Assembly: GCF_008711525.1 (NCBI RefSeq)
Contig: NZ_VXKS01000017.1
Location: 1 to 53,191, forward strand
Length of the DNA: 53,191 nucleotides
Source: Cysteiniphilum sp. JM-1
Lineage (GTDB): Bacteria > Pseudomonadota > Gammaproteobacteria > Francisellales > Francisellaceae
Direction: 5' to 3'
This document shows, piece after piece, positions 19,186 through 28,868 of this stretch; position 1 is the stretch's first letter; each line of letters begins with the position of its first letter. A program made the translations under genes and the position numbers. Below the pieces are notes generated by a model. That model searched no databases. It was not told where the DNA came from and saw only the letters and a list, made by a program, of their open reading frames with translations.

Positions 19186-19872
19186 TTATTGTTTGTAAAC
19201 GATAATATCCCACACGCCGTGATCTAGGCGTTGACCGCGTGCTTCAAACTTGGTTAGTGGTCGATGCTCTGGGCGTGGTGCAAAACCATTGTGTGGATTA
19301 TTAAGTTGACTATTCTCGGTAAATAATTCAAGCACTTCGTCAGCGTAATTCTGCCAGTCCGTGGCAAAATGAATAAAACCGGTAGGTTCAAGCTTTTGTA
19401 GAATGAGCTCAATGAACTCAGGGTTAACCAAACGGCGTTTGTGATGACGCTTTTTATGCCATGGATCAGGGAAAAATATTTGCACACCTTGTAATGTGTT
19501 ATCTTTAATCATGTGTTTAAAGACTTCAACGGCATCATGTTGCATTACGCGTAGGTTGCCTAATGCGTTTTCATGGATATGATCTAAGATATTACCAATA
19601 CCAGGTTCGTGAACTTCGATGCCTAGGAAGTTTGTTTGAGGCGCTTCTTTTGCCATGGTGACTAAGCTATTTCCCATCCCAAAACCAATTTCAACAACGA
19701 GTGGTTGAGACGTTTTGTAGTGTATATCAAAATTGGTTTTCTCAACTGTGTAAGGAATTTGATAGAGGTGGACGTAATTATCTAATGCACGTTGTTGACG
19801 CACGGTTGTTCTGCCGGCACGCTTAACAAAGCTTTTGATGGTGCGCATAGGAGGTGTGTTGTTATCACTCAT
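19186..19872 (-). CDS. trmB: tRNA (guanine-N7-)-methyltransferase
   Basis: Methylates G46 of the tRNA variable loop using SAM. 228 residues. The SAM-binding motif is VEIGFGMGNSL near residue 75, FLGIEVHEPG follows, and the family signature FFPDPWHKKRHHKRR is complete (about 135-150). The C-terminus has the TDWQNYADE substrate motif. Length and start are normal. A small membrane protein gene follows downstream. Confidence 0.95.
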   Translation of the reverse strand: MSDNNTPPMRTIKSFVKRAGRTTVRQQRALDNYVHLYQIPYTVEKTNFDIHYKTSQPLVVEIGFGMGNSLVTMAKEAPQTNFLGIEVHEPGIGNILDHIHENALGNLRVMQHDAVEVFKHMIKDNTLQGVQIFFPDPWHKKRHHKRRLVNPEFIELILQKLEPTGFIHFATDWQNYADEVLELFTENSQLNNPHNGFAPRPEHRPLTKFEARGQRLDHGVWDIIVYKQ

Positions 19873-19998
19873 TTTGTCTTGATAAAAATGGTCAGTCTAA
19901 AAAGTGCTATGGTAAAACGTCAATATGAAAAGTACAAGCCTAAAGTTTAGATCTTGTGTTGACTATAGTAATGGGGCAGGGTTAAATAGCACCTCTTT

Positions 19999-21297
19999 AT
20001 GACAAAGACCAAGGAACTTGATCCGATGCGACAGGTATCTCAATCATCTCAAAGCATATCATATCGTTTTTTCTTACAAGCTTATTTGTTAATATTCTCA
20101 ACAGAAGTGTTATTTGCGCTGATTAATCCTAGTTATGTGCAGTTATTTTTTGATGAAAAATCACCTTTTTGGTTAAGCATTGACTCACAACAGCAAGCAG
20201 GCATCTACTATGGTCTATTTTTACTAACTGGACAAATAGCAGGGATTATTGCCAATGTGTTGTGGGGTCTTGTCTCGGATTATATTGGTCGCAAAAAAGT
20301 TGCGGTGATATCGATGCTAGCAGTGACAGTTACTGGAATTGGCGCACTATTTTCAGCTTATTTACATATGGTTATCTTATTTATTATCGGCTATGTGCTT
20401 GGTCATCTTCTTTACGGTATGTTTCCAGTGGTGATTGCCAGTATTTCAAGTGCTGCACATAACGATAAACGTAAGCTATTGTGGGTGGGGCTACTACAAT
20501 TTTTTACGGGACTTGCTTTTGTTATCGGTCCATTTGTCGGTAGTGTGATTATGGCACAAAGTAATAGTTTTATATCGCCGTATTATGTTATTACAGCGAT
20601 CTCCATTATTTTGATCATTTTTATTTGGTGTTGTTATAAACCAGAGCGCTATTATCAGCAAGAAAAAGTACGGAAAAATATACCCCTTATGCAGACGCTA
20701 TGGCGATTAGTAAAGCAGAAAAAAATAGCTATTTTGATCGTGCTTTTATTGTTAGATCAGTTAGCTTGGGGCATGTATTTTCAGTTTATTCAACCAATTG
20801 CTAAACTTAGGCTTGGCTTTAACGTTGCCCAAATTGGAATATTGGTTAGTTTTATTGGTTTGTCTTTGATGATATCCGCTTTGATTCTGTTACCGATTTT
20901 GCAGCGTTTTTTAAGTTATCAGACGTTATTTATTACTGCGATTTTAGCAATGCTAGTTGGTACTTTAGGGGCAATGTTATTAGCATTATATCCAACGGAT
21001 CATCAGTTGCTGGTCTATGTTGTAAGTTTTTTTATGGCATTTGGCGATATGGTGGTTTTTTCATTATTAGTTGTTGGATTTAGCAATGCGGTTGAGATCC
21101 GCTATCAGGGGTTTATTTCAGGCTTTTTATACACGCTTGCCAAAGGCTTTGGCTGGGGTGTATCAGGTGTATTAGGCGGTGTCTTTATGACAATTAATAC
21201 GGCTTGGTCGATGGGGTTTGCGAGTCTATGCCTGCTTGTGCTTTTGATTATTTTTATTAAAAACCATCAAGTTATTTATGATAATGATAATCACTAA
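19999..21297 (+). CDS. MFS transporter
   Basis: 432 residues, about 12 membrane helices, with motif A GLVSDYIGRKK near residue 90 and a long central cytosolic loop around 215-235 (PERYYQQEKVRKN). Tet/drug exporter-like organisation. The ATG at 19999 has no strong ribosome site; an ATG at 20026 is an alternative. It stands alone between trmB and the opp operon. Substrate unknown. Confidence 0.7.
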   Translation: MTKTKELDPMRQVSQSSQSISYRFFLQAYLLIFSTEVLFALINPSYVQLFFDEKSPFWLSIDSQQQAGIYYGLFLLTGQIAGIIANVLWGLVSDYIGRKKVAVISMLAVTVTGIGALFSAYLHMVILFIIGYVLGHLLYGMFPVVIASISSAAHNDKRKLLWVGLLQFFTGLAFVIGPFVGSVIMAQSNSFISPYYVITAISIILIIFIWCCYKPERYYQQEKVRKNIPLMQTLWRLVKQKKIAILIVLLLLDQLAWGMYFQFIQPIAKLRLGFNVAQIGILVSFIGLSLMISALILLPILQRFLSYQTLFITAILAMLVGTLGAMLLALYPTDHQLLVYVVSFFMAFGDMVVFSLLVVGFSNAVEIRYQGFISGFLYTLAKGFGWGVSGVLGGVFMTINTAWSMGFASLCLLVLLIIFIKNHQVIYDNDNH

Positions 21298-21450
21298 AAT
21301 GGGTGTTTAGACAAATAGCAGACTCTGTTTTGATCTTGTTGAAGGCTTGGGTAATAATTTTACAAAATCTCATATATTTTGCGTGACATCTTCGTTTAAA
21401 AGTTATAACTTAATTTCGTCGGTAGTGAACTTTATTCCTGGGGAGGAAAT

Positions 21451-23100
21451 ATGAAACAGGTTAAATTAATACCCTCATTATTATTGTCAGCGCTTTTTAT
21501 TGCAGGCTGTGGTGGCAGTAACTCACAAACGTCAAATAAATCATCAGATCAGTTTGCACCCAAAGGTAAAGATACTTTAGTGCGTGCAAATGCAGCTGAA
21601 CCTGATTCGCTAGATCCAGCGCATGCTCAAGATGTTTATTCATCCAATATCATGTACGATATTGGTGAAGGCTTGATGTCTGAGAATCAAAAAAATCAGC
21701 CTATTCCTGGTGTTGCTAAATCATATACAGTATCTAAGGATGGTTTGGTTTATACGTTTGATTTGCGGGATAATGCCAAATGGTCGAATGGCAAACCAGT
21801 GACGGCAGAAGACTTTGCTTATGCATTAAAGCGCGCGGTTAATCCACAAACTGCATCAGAGATGGCGTACAAGCTTGCACCAATTCAAAATGCCCAAGCA
21901 ATCATGGATGGCAAAAAGCCAGTATCTAGCTTAGGCGTTAAAGTAATTAACGCGCATGAAATTGAAATAACACTTGATTATCCTGTCTATTATTTCCTAA
22001 GTATTATGGCAGATCCTGTGACTTACCCGGTTTATAAAGCGGGTATCGATCAATATGGTAAAGGATTTTTCCAAGCAGGTAAGCTTATAAGTAATGGTCC
22101 CTATGAGTTAAAAGAATGGGTGCCTAACGGTTATGTGCTTGTCACTAAAAACCCTTATTACTGGGATGCCGAGCACGTTAAAATTCAAAATGTGAAGTTT
22201 CTACCTATTGTTGATCGAAGTTCTGCATTAAATGCCTATGCATCAGGTCAGGTTGATTATGTGCAATATGTGCCAACGGTAAGTTTGGATGTGCTTAAAA
22301 AGCGCTATGGTACCGAGCTACAAAGTACACCGTGGCTTACGTTGGACTATTTAGATTTCAATATGACAAAGCCTCCTTTTAAGGATAATAAAGATTTACG
22401 CGAAGCTCTGTCTTTAGCCATTGATCGTGTGGCGTTAGCCAAAAATGTAGTAAATGATGGTAGCGTGCCAGCCTATAGTTTATTTCCGGCAGATATTGAT
22501 GGCGGACGTTATAAAAATGTTACCTATGCATGGCATGATTGGTCACAAGAAAAGCGTATAGATCTGGCAAAAGAATTATACAAAAAGGCAGGGTATTCAG
22601 CAGATAACCCACTGGTTGTCTCATTAGACTATAATACCGACGGACGTCTAAAGAAATTAATGGAAGCGATTAGTCAAATGTGGGCGCAGAATCTAGGGGT
22701 TAAAGTTAATTTGGCAAATTCTGAATTCAAAGTATTTTTGAAGCTGCGTCAATCGCATAGCTATGAAGGTGTTGCCCGCGATGGTTGGGTAGCTGATTTT
22801 GATACCATAGATAATTTTGCCAATATGTGGATGTGCACCAATCCACAAAACAACGCCGGATATTGCAATGCTGAATATGACAAATTGATTACACAAGGAC
22901 AAAAGCAATTAACAGCAGATGCCGCTATCCCGTATTACACAAAAGCATTAGATATTATGCAAAATGATTACCCAAGCACACCGCTTATTGTGCAGCCGGT
23001 GGTTCACCTTGTGAAACCTTATGTCGTAGGTTATGAGATTCAAAACAATCATTTAGATCATTTATATGACAAATGGTTGTCATTTAAATATCAGGCATAA
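21451..23100 (+). CDS. oppA: Oligopeptide ABC transporter substrate-binding lipoprotein (OppA 1)
   Basis: 549-residue periplasmic binding protein of SBP family 5. The lipobox FIAGC gives the acylated Cys at residue 20. Family motifs include YTFDLRDNAKWSNGKPVTAEDFAYALKR split around residues 100-130, and the C-terminal NNAGYCN...YDKL. GGGGAGG precedes the ATG. It captures peptides for the OppBCDF permease encoded next and is about half identical by eye to the second OppA at 27149. Confidence 0.93.
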   Translation: MKQVKLIPSLLLSALFIAGCGGSNSQTSNKSSDQFAPKGKDTLVRANAAEPDSLDPAHAQDVYSSNIMYDIGEGLMSENQKNQPIPGVAKSYTVSKDGLVYTFDLRDNAKWSNGKPVTAEDFAYALKRAVNPQTASEMAYKLAPIQNAQAIMDGKKPVSSLGVKVINAHEIEITLDYPVYYFLSIMADPVTYPVYKAGIDQYGKGFFQAGKLISNGPYELKEWVPNGYVLVTKNPYYWDAEHVKIQNVKFLPIVDRSSALNAYASGQVDYVQYVPTVSLDVLKKRYGTELQSTPWLTLDYLDFNMTKPPFKDNKDLREALSLAIDRVALAKNVVNDGSVPAYSLFPADIDGGRYKNVTYAWHDWSQEKRIDLAKELYKKAGYSADNPLVVSLDYNTDGRLKKLMEAISQMWAQNLGVKVNLANSEFKVFLKLRQSHSYEGVARDGWVADFDTIDNFANMWMCTNPQNNAGYCNAEYDKLITQGQKQLTADAAIPYYTKALDIMQNDYPSTPLIVQPVVHLVKPYVVGYEIQNNHLDHLYDKWLSFKYQA

Positions 23101-23216
23101 ACCTATATAAAGACTATGACGCTATTGTGTTAATTATTTAAAATACATACGATAGTCATCTAGGAAGTGCATGCTTGTTTATGAGCAAGATGTGTTAAAA
23201 CAACAAGGGAGAGATA

Positions 23217-24155
23217 ATGTTTGGTTATATTATTCGACGTTTAGGTGGTGCCATCCCCACGTTATTTGTAGTGGTGCTTATTAGTTTTTTGATGGTGCAT
23301 ATGACACCAGGTGACCCATTCGCAACAGAGCGTGCTTTGCCACCTGAAGTCTTAAAGCAATTGCATCACCAATATCATTTAGATTTGCCTTTGTGGAAGC
23401 AGTTTTTTTATTACATCAATGATTTGCTGCATGGTAATTTGGGTTACTCCTATAAATACCAAGGACAATCTATTAATCAGTTGGTTTTCCCTGATGGCGG
23501 GCAAGGTGGTTTCTGGGTGTCGGTGCAGTTGGGTATATTTAGTATTATTTTGGCAAGTATTTTTGGTATTATCTTTGGCATATTCTCGGCTTTAACACGT
23601 AATACAAAACTCGGCTTTGTTGATCATATTATCGGTGTGATCGCGATGCTGTTTATCTCAACACCAATTGTGGTAACAGCGCCCTTGGCGGTGCTTATTT
23701 TTGCGGTGATTTTAGGCTTATTCCCAGCAGGTGGCTGGGGGAGTTGGAATGACTTAGTTTTACCAGTCATTGTCTTGGCAATTCCTTATATTGCGATTAT
23801 CACGCAAATCACAAGAAGTAGCTTGATTGAGATCTTAAGCTCGCCATTTATTCGTACGGCAAAAGCCAAAGGGCTTTCAATGCCGCGCATTGTGTGGAAG
23901 CATGCTTTAAAGCCATCATTAATGCCGGTAGTGTCATTCTTAGGTCCGGCAGTGGCTGGTATTTTAACAGGATCAGTAGTCGTTGAAACCGTATTCACCA
24001 TTCCTGGTATTGGCGTGCAAGTAGTACAAGGGGCAACAAACCGTGATTACAATTTAGTCTTAGCATTAACGATTATCTATAGCTTATTAGTGATCTTATT
24101 TAACTTGGTCGTTGATATTGTTTATGCCTTTTTAGATCCAAAAATTCGTTATTAG
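23217..24155 (+). CDS. oppB: Oligopeptide ABC transporter permease OppB
   Basis: 312-residue inner-membrane permease with six helices. The conserved N-terminus (FGYIIRRLGGAIPTLFVVVLIS) and the EAA loop (FIRTAKAKGLSMPRIVWKHALKPSL near 215-240), which docks onto the ATPases, are intact. It starts 116 bases after oppA1 with GGGAGAG upstream. Confidence 0.95.
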   Translation: MFGYIIRRLGGAIPTLFVVVLISFLMVHMTPGDPFATERALPPEVLKQLHHQYHLDLPLWKQFFYYINDLLHGNLGYSYKYQGQSINQLVFPDGGQGGFWVSVQLGIFSIILASIFGIIFGIFSALTRNTKLGFVDHIIGVIAMLFISTPIVVTAPLAVLIFAVILGLFPAGGWGSWNDLVLPVIVLAIPYIAIITQITRSSLIEILSSPFIRTAKAKGLSMPRIVWKHALKPSLMPVVSFLGPAVAGILTGSVVVETVFTIPGIGVQVVQGATNRDYNLVLALTIIYSLLVILFNLVVDIVYAFLDPKIRY

Positions 24156-24168
24156 AGAGAGCTGAAAG

Positions 24169-25104
24169 ATGGCAAAGAGTTTTACGATTGAACAAAAGAA
24201 GAATAACGCAAATTTTCTAGAAGAAGTTGCAAACACCTCACATGAGCAAGCTTTTAAAGGGCGTAGTCTTTATTATGACGCTTGGATGCGTTTTAAGAAA
24301 AATAAAATTGCGATGATCAGTTTAGTGATATTGCTACTGATTGTCTTAGCAGTTGTGGTGTTACCATGGTTTTCACCATATACCTATGCGTATCAAAATC
24401 TACTCGAAGTCTATCAAGCACCTAGTGCAACTCACTGGTTTGGCACGGATAGCTTAGGGCGTGATGTCTTCACACGAGTGATGGTTGGTGGGCGCGTGAC
24501 CCTTGAAATTGGCTTAGTCGCGACTCTGGTTAGTGTGATTATCGGTACATTAGTTGGTGCCACTGCTGGTTTTTTTGGTGGTAAAATCGATAATATCTTA
24601 ATGCGTATTGTCGATGTGCTTTATGGCTTACCTTTTATGTTTTTTGCTATTTTATTGGTGACTTTATTTGGTAGAAATTTTGTATTGGTTTTTATTGCTA
24701 TTGGTGCGGTCAGTTGGCTTGATATGGCACGTGTCGTGCGTGGGCAGACTTTAGGTTTAAAAAGCAAAGAGTTTATTGAAGCTGCTTATGTTTGTGGTGT
24801 CAGTGAAAGAGTGATTATCACGCGTCACATCGTTAGAAACCTTATTGGGATCATTGCTGTTTATATTACGCTAACGGTACCGGTTGTGATTATGACGGCA
24901 GCATTCTTGAGTTTCTTAGGTCTGGGTGTTCAACCACCAATGACTGATTGGGGTGGATTGATTAGTGATGGCGTACAAGTGATTGCCTTTAATTATTGGT
25001 GGGTATTGGTGATTCCGTCGATTTTCTTAACGGTCACCTTACTATGCTTTAATTTCGTCGGTAATGGTTTACGAGATGCGCTTGATCCGCGCGAGCACCG
25101 CTAG
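24169..25104 (+). CDS. oppC: Oligopeptide ABC transporter permease OppC
   Basis: 311 residues. An N-terminal cytosolic segment precedes the first helix, then HWFGTDSLGRDVFTRVMVGGR (the family signature) and the EAA loop FIEAAYVCGVSERVIITRHIVRN. It forms the channel with OppB. Thirteen bases after oppB and eight before oppD, typical of one transcript. Confidence 0.95.
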   Translation: MAKSFTIEQKKNNANFLEEVANTSHEQAFKGRSLYYDAWMRFKKNKIAMISLVILLLIVLAVVVLPWFSPYTYAYQNLLEVYQAPSATHWFGTDSLGRDVFTRVMVGGRVTLEIGLVATLVSVIIGTLVGATAGFFGGKIDNILMRIVDVLYGLPFMFFAILLVTLFGRNFVLVFIAIGAVSWLDMARVVRGQTLGLKSKEFIEAAYVCGVSERVIITRHIVRNLIGIIAVYITLTVPVVIMTAAFLSFLGLGVQPPMTDWGGLISDGVQVIAFNYWWVLVIPSIFLTVTLLCFNFVGNGLRDALDPREHR

Positions 25105-25112
25105 GAGGAAAT

Positions 25113-26111
25113 ATGTCACTATTAGAAGTAAAAGACTTAGAAGTAAAATTTAAAACCAATGATGGATTGGTTAGTGCAGTTAATAAGATTAACTTTAGTT
25201 TAGATCAAGGAGAAACCTTAGGAATTGTTGGCGAGTCAGGTTCAGGCAAAAGCCAAACCGTATTGGCATTAATGGGTTTATCGGCTTCCAATGCTGTGAT
25301 CTCCGGCTCGGCTAAGTTTGATGGCAAAGAGTTGGTTGGTATGTCAACGGGTGCATTAAATAAAATTCGTGGCGATCAAATTTCAATGATTTTCCAAGAT
25401 CCAATGACCTCACTGAATCCGTATATTACCGTTGAAAAGCAATTATCTGAGACATTGATGATTCATCGCAATTGCTCCAAATCTGAGGCAGCTAAAAAAG
25501 CCATAGAGATGCTTGATGCAGTACATATTCCAGATGCTAAGAATCGAGTAAAGCTCTATCCGCATGAGTTCTCAGGGGGGATGCGTCAACGGGTGATGAT
25601 CGCAATGGCGCTGATGTGTCGCCCGAAACTCTTAATTGCTGATGAACCGACAACGGCATTAGATGTAACGGTGCAAGCGCAGATTCTAAAACTATTAAAA
25701 GAGTTGCAAAATGAATTTAACATGGCGACGATCCTAATTACGCATGATATTGGTGTTGTTGCCGGTGCTTGTGATCGTGTGATGGTGATGTATGGTGGAT
25801 CCCCTGTGGAGTCGGCGAATATTGATGATTTGTTTAAGCATAATCATCATCCGTATACCAAGGGACTCATGGCTGCTACACCACGCGTTGATATCCCAAG
25901 TGCACGCTTGCAAGCAATTCCCGGAGAGCCGCCTGATTTATCCAATTTGCCACAGGGTTGCGCTTTTCAGCCACGTTGTGATTTTGCCTCGCAAAATTGT
26001 CTGACGCATAAGCCAAAGCTTGAGAATTATGTAAAAAATGCAAAAGATAATAACCATTTAGTCGCATGCTTTTATGCCAAACAACAAATGGAGGCAATGA
26101 ATCATGCTTAA
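25113..26111 (+). CDS. oppD: Oligopeptide ABC transporter ATPase OppD
   Basis: 332-residue ABC ATPase. Walker A GESGSGKSQT (about 39-48), Q-loop FQDPMTSLNP, signature FSGGMRQRV, Walker B LLIADEPTTALD and the H-loop are all present, as is the C-terminal oligopeptide/dipeptide domain with four Cys that binds an iron-sulfur cluster in some members. Ends 8 bases inside oppF. Confidence 0.95.
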   Translation: MSLLEVKDLEVKFKTNDGLVSAVNKINFSLDQGETLGIVGESGSGKSQTVLALMGLSASNAVISGSAKFDGKELVGMSTGALNKIRGDQISMIFQDPMTSLNPYITVEKQLSETLMIHRNCSKSEAAKKAIEMLDAVHIPDAKNRVKLYPHEFSGGMRQRVMIAMALMCRPKLLIADEPTTALDVTVQAQILKLLKELQNEFNMATILITHDIGVVAGACDRVMVMYGGSPVESANIDDLFKHNHHPYTKGLMAATPRVDIPSARLQAIPGEPPDLSNLPQGCAFQPRCDFASQNCLTHKPKLENYVKNAKDNNHLVACFYAKQQMEAMNHA

Positions 26112-27099
26112 TAATGAGACTGTTTTAAATATAGAAAACCTGAAAGTTCATTTTCCATTGAAAAAATCATGGCCTTGGCAAGAAACACGCTTTGTCAAAG
26201 CGGTAGATGGTGTGTCATTTGATGTCAAAAAGGGTGAAACCTTAGGTATCGTGGGTGAGTCAGGTTGTGGTAAATCAACATTGATTCGCGCGGTGGTTGG
26301 CTTGGTTAATGCAACTGATGGTAAGGTGGTATGGGCAGGCAAAGACCTAACAGCATTGAAACATAAAAAGTCATGGCAGCCGGTTAGAAAAGAGATTCAA
26401 ATGATTTTCCAAGATCCATTTGCCTCCCTTAATCCACGTATTACTATTGGTAATATTATTGCCGAACCATTAAAAGTGCATGAGCCTAAGCTATCCAAAG
26501 AAGAGCGACGTACACGTGTTGAGCAAATGATGCGTATGGTGGGCTTATCGCCAAAACATATTAATCGTTATCCCCATCAATTCTCAGGGGGGCAGTGTCA
26601 GCGTGTGGGTATTGCACGTGCGCTGATTTTAAAGCCATCGATTTTGGTATGTGATGAGCCGGTTAGTGCGCTGGATGTATCGATTCAAGCGCAAGTAGTG
26701 AATTTATTAAAAGAGTTGCAACAAACATTAGGCTTGACGATTTTGTTTATTGCACACAATCTAAGTGTGGTTAAGCATATTTCAGATCGCATTATGGTGA
26801 TGTATTTGGGTAACTTAATGGAAGTGGGTGAGTCAAAAGCATTATGTGATCATCCAACACATCCTTATACCAAAGCGTTATTATCAGCGGTGCCATTGCC
26901 AGATCCAGTACTTGAACGTGCTAAAAAAATTCAGATTTTGGAGGGAGATTTGCCCTCACCGATTAATCCACCATCGGGGTGCGTGTTTCGCACACGGTGC
27001 CCACTGGCGGATGAAGCGTGTGCCAAAGACAAACCGCAGTTATATGCGTTGTCAGATGAGCGCAAAGCAGCATGTATAAAATTGCAGGTTAAACATTAA
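26104..27099 (+). CDS. oppF: Oligopeptide ABC transporter ATPase OppF
   Basis: 331-residue partner ATPase. Walker A GESGCGKST, Q-loop FQDPFASLNP, signature FSGGQCQRV, Walker B ILVCDEPVSALD and the C-terminal Cys-rich domain (PPSGCVFRTRCPLADEAC) are intact. Overlaps oppD by 8 bases; the second oppA starts 49 bases after its stop. Confidence 0.95.
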   Translation: MLNNETVLNIENLKVHFPLKKSWPWQETRFVKAVDGVSFDVKKGETLGIVGESGCGKSTLIRAVVGLVNATDGKVVWAGKDLTALKHKKSWQPVRKEIQMIFQDPFASLNPRITIGNIIAEPLKVHEPKLSKEERRTRVEQMMRMVGLSPKHINRYPHQFSGGQCQRVGIARALILKPSILVCDEPVSALDVSIQAQVVNLLKELQQTLGLTILFIAHNLSVVKHISDRIMVMYLGNLMEVGESKALCDHPTHPYTKALLSAVPLPDPVLERAKKIQILEGDLPSPINPPSGCVFRTRCPLADEACAKDKPQLYALSDERKAACIKLQVKH

Positions 27100-27148
27100 A
27101 CAATAAAACTTAAGAAGCTAAAACAAAATAAGGAGTGCAAGAAGCAAT

Positions 27149-28825
27149 ATGAAGGGATCAAAAAAGGTATTGGTATTAGGTTTAACATTGGCATTGGCTG
27201 CATTGTCAGGTTGTGGCGGCGGAAGTGGCAACACGCAAGCTGCAAACTCAGATAGTGCACCAAAAGGTAAAGACACCTTGATTGTTGGGGTGGGCACTGG
27301 GGTGCCAACCTTAGACCCACAACTTGTCAATGATACCACCTCTTCGCGTGTTGTGGATGATCTTTTTGAAGGATTAACCACAGAGGATCAGGCAAATAAA
27401 GCGATTCCAGGTGTTGCCAAATCATGGGATATATCTAAAGATGGTACCGTATATACTTTTCACTTGCGTGATAACGCTAAATGGTCAAATGGCAAACCAG
27501 TGACTGCTGAGGATTTTGTTTTCTCATTAAGACGCGCCGTAACACCTGAAACAGCCGCACCTAATAATACCATGCTTAATGTGATCAAAGGTGCGCAAGC
27601 GATTATGGATAATAAGGCAAAGGCGGATACTTTGGGCGTTAAAGCGTTAGATGATTCCACACTTCAAATTACCCTAGCGCACCCCTTAGCATACTTCCCC
27701 GCAATTTTAGCAAACTCAGTGGCTTATCCTGTCTATCCTCCACTAGTTAAAGAGGATCCAAAAGGTTGGGCACAGGCCGGTAAGATGATTAGCAATGGCG
27801 CTTATGAGCTTAAAGAATGGATTCCAAATGGTCATATTTTAGCACTCAAAAACCCGAACTATTGGGATGCATCCAATGTTAAAATCGATAAAGTGCGCTA
27901 TTTACCAATAAATAGTCCAACGGATGAGCTTAATCGTTATAAAGCAGGGCAGATGGATATCACTTGGACATTGCCCGATGGTTTAAGTGCTGAGCAGTAT
28001 CGCCAACAGTTTGGTTCACAATTTGTTGATGTGACACAGCTTGGTGGTTACTTCTATTGGTTTAATACCAATGCCGAAGGTGTTGATAAACTGGAAGTGC
28101 GTAAAGCACTAACGATGACAGTCAATCGCAAGGCAATTATTGATGCTATTTTAAAAATGGGGCAAACGCCTTTATACAGCATTGTGCCGCAAGGGATCCA
28201 AGGTGGTATTTACGATAATATTTATAAAGACGTTCCAAGCTATAGTTGGGTCAATAAACCAATGGCAGAACGTGCGCAAATCGCTAAAGGTCTATTGGAG
28301 AAAGCGGGTTATTCTGATATGCATCCACTTGATCTTGTCATTAGTTATAATACCTTGCCAACGCATCAGAAAATTGCCGAAGCGATTACGCAAATGTGGA
28401 AGCATGCGTTTGGTGGCATGATTAATGTTAAAGTTCAAAATGAAGAATGGAAGGTTTATCTGCAAACTTTGCAACAACAAAACTACCAAATTGGACGCTT
28501 TTCATGGATTGCTGATTTTAATGCGGCAAGTAATTTTGTGGATATGTTTTTATGCAATAGCCCGAATAATAATGCTGGGTTCTGTAATAAAGCGTTAGAC
28601 AAAGAATATCAGCTGGGTATGTATGCACCAACACAAGCGCAATTTGACTCGCATATGGAAAAGGCGATTGAGCTTGCGATGGCGGGCTATTATTCTTTGC
28701 CAATATATAACTACACGTATTTTCGCTTAGTGAAGCCATATATTGGTGGTTATGATCCAGAAAATAACCATATGGATCATGTCTATTCAAAGTGGATGTA
28801 TTTTAAGGAAGATAAGAAGAGTTAA
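27149..28825 (+). CDS. oppA: Oligopeptide ABC transporter substrate-binding lipoprotein (OppA 2)
   Basis: 558 residues, SBP family 5, lipobox LSGC with Cys about residue 23. It shares long stretches with OppA 1 (for example RDNAKWSNGKPVTAEDF and NNHMDHVYSKW against NNHLDHLYDKW), so the two arose by duplication. Having binding proteins at both ends of one permease operon should broaden peptide specificity, useful to a bacterium that feeds on host peptides. The operon ends at the hairpin at 28840. Confidence 0.93.
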   Translation: MKGSKKVLVLGLTLALAALSGCGGGSGNTQAANSDSAPKGKDTLIVGVGTGVPTLDPQLVNDTTSSRVVDDLFEGLTTEDQANKAIPGVAKSWDISKDGTVYTFHLRDNAKWSNGKPVTAEDFVFSLRRAVTPETAAPNNTMLNVIKGAQAIMDNKAKADTLGVKALDDSTLQITLAHPLAYFPAILANSVAYPVYPPLVKEDPKGWAQAGKMISNGAYELKEWIPNGHILALKNPNYWDASNVKIDKVRYLPINSPTDELNRYKAGQMDITWTLPDGLSAEQYRQQFGSQFVDVTQLGGYFYWFNTNAEGVDKLEVRKALTMTVNRKAIIDAILKMGQTPLYSIVPQGIQGGIYDNIYKDVPSYSWVNKPMAERAQIAKGLLEKAGYSDMHPLDLVISYNTLPTHQKIAEAITQMWKHAFGGMINVKVQNEEWKVYLQTLQQQNYQIGRFSWIADFNAASNFVDMFLCNSPNNNAGFCNKALDKEYQLGMYAPTQAQFDSHMEKAIELAMAGYYSLPIYNYTYFRLVKPYIGGYDPENNHMDHVYSKWMYFKEDKKS

Positions 28826-28839
28826 TAAAAACATCCGTA

Positions 28840-28860
28840 GGGGCGTATTGCATACGCCCC
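28840..28860. terminator. GC-rich hairpin between convergent genes
   Basis: GGGGCGTAT and ATACGCCCC form a perfect 9-bp stem with a 3-base loop between the ends of oppA2 and the TcyP-like gene. No clean T-run follows on either side. Its GC-rich sequence also resembles dispersed palindromes, so it may be a repeat that serves as a terminator. Confidence 0.55.
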
Positions 28861-28868
28861 GAGTTATC

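Noticed and set aside
27096-27381. Two minus-strand open frames
   Set aside because: Both are antisense to the signal-peptide region of the second oppA.
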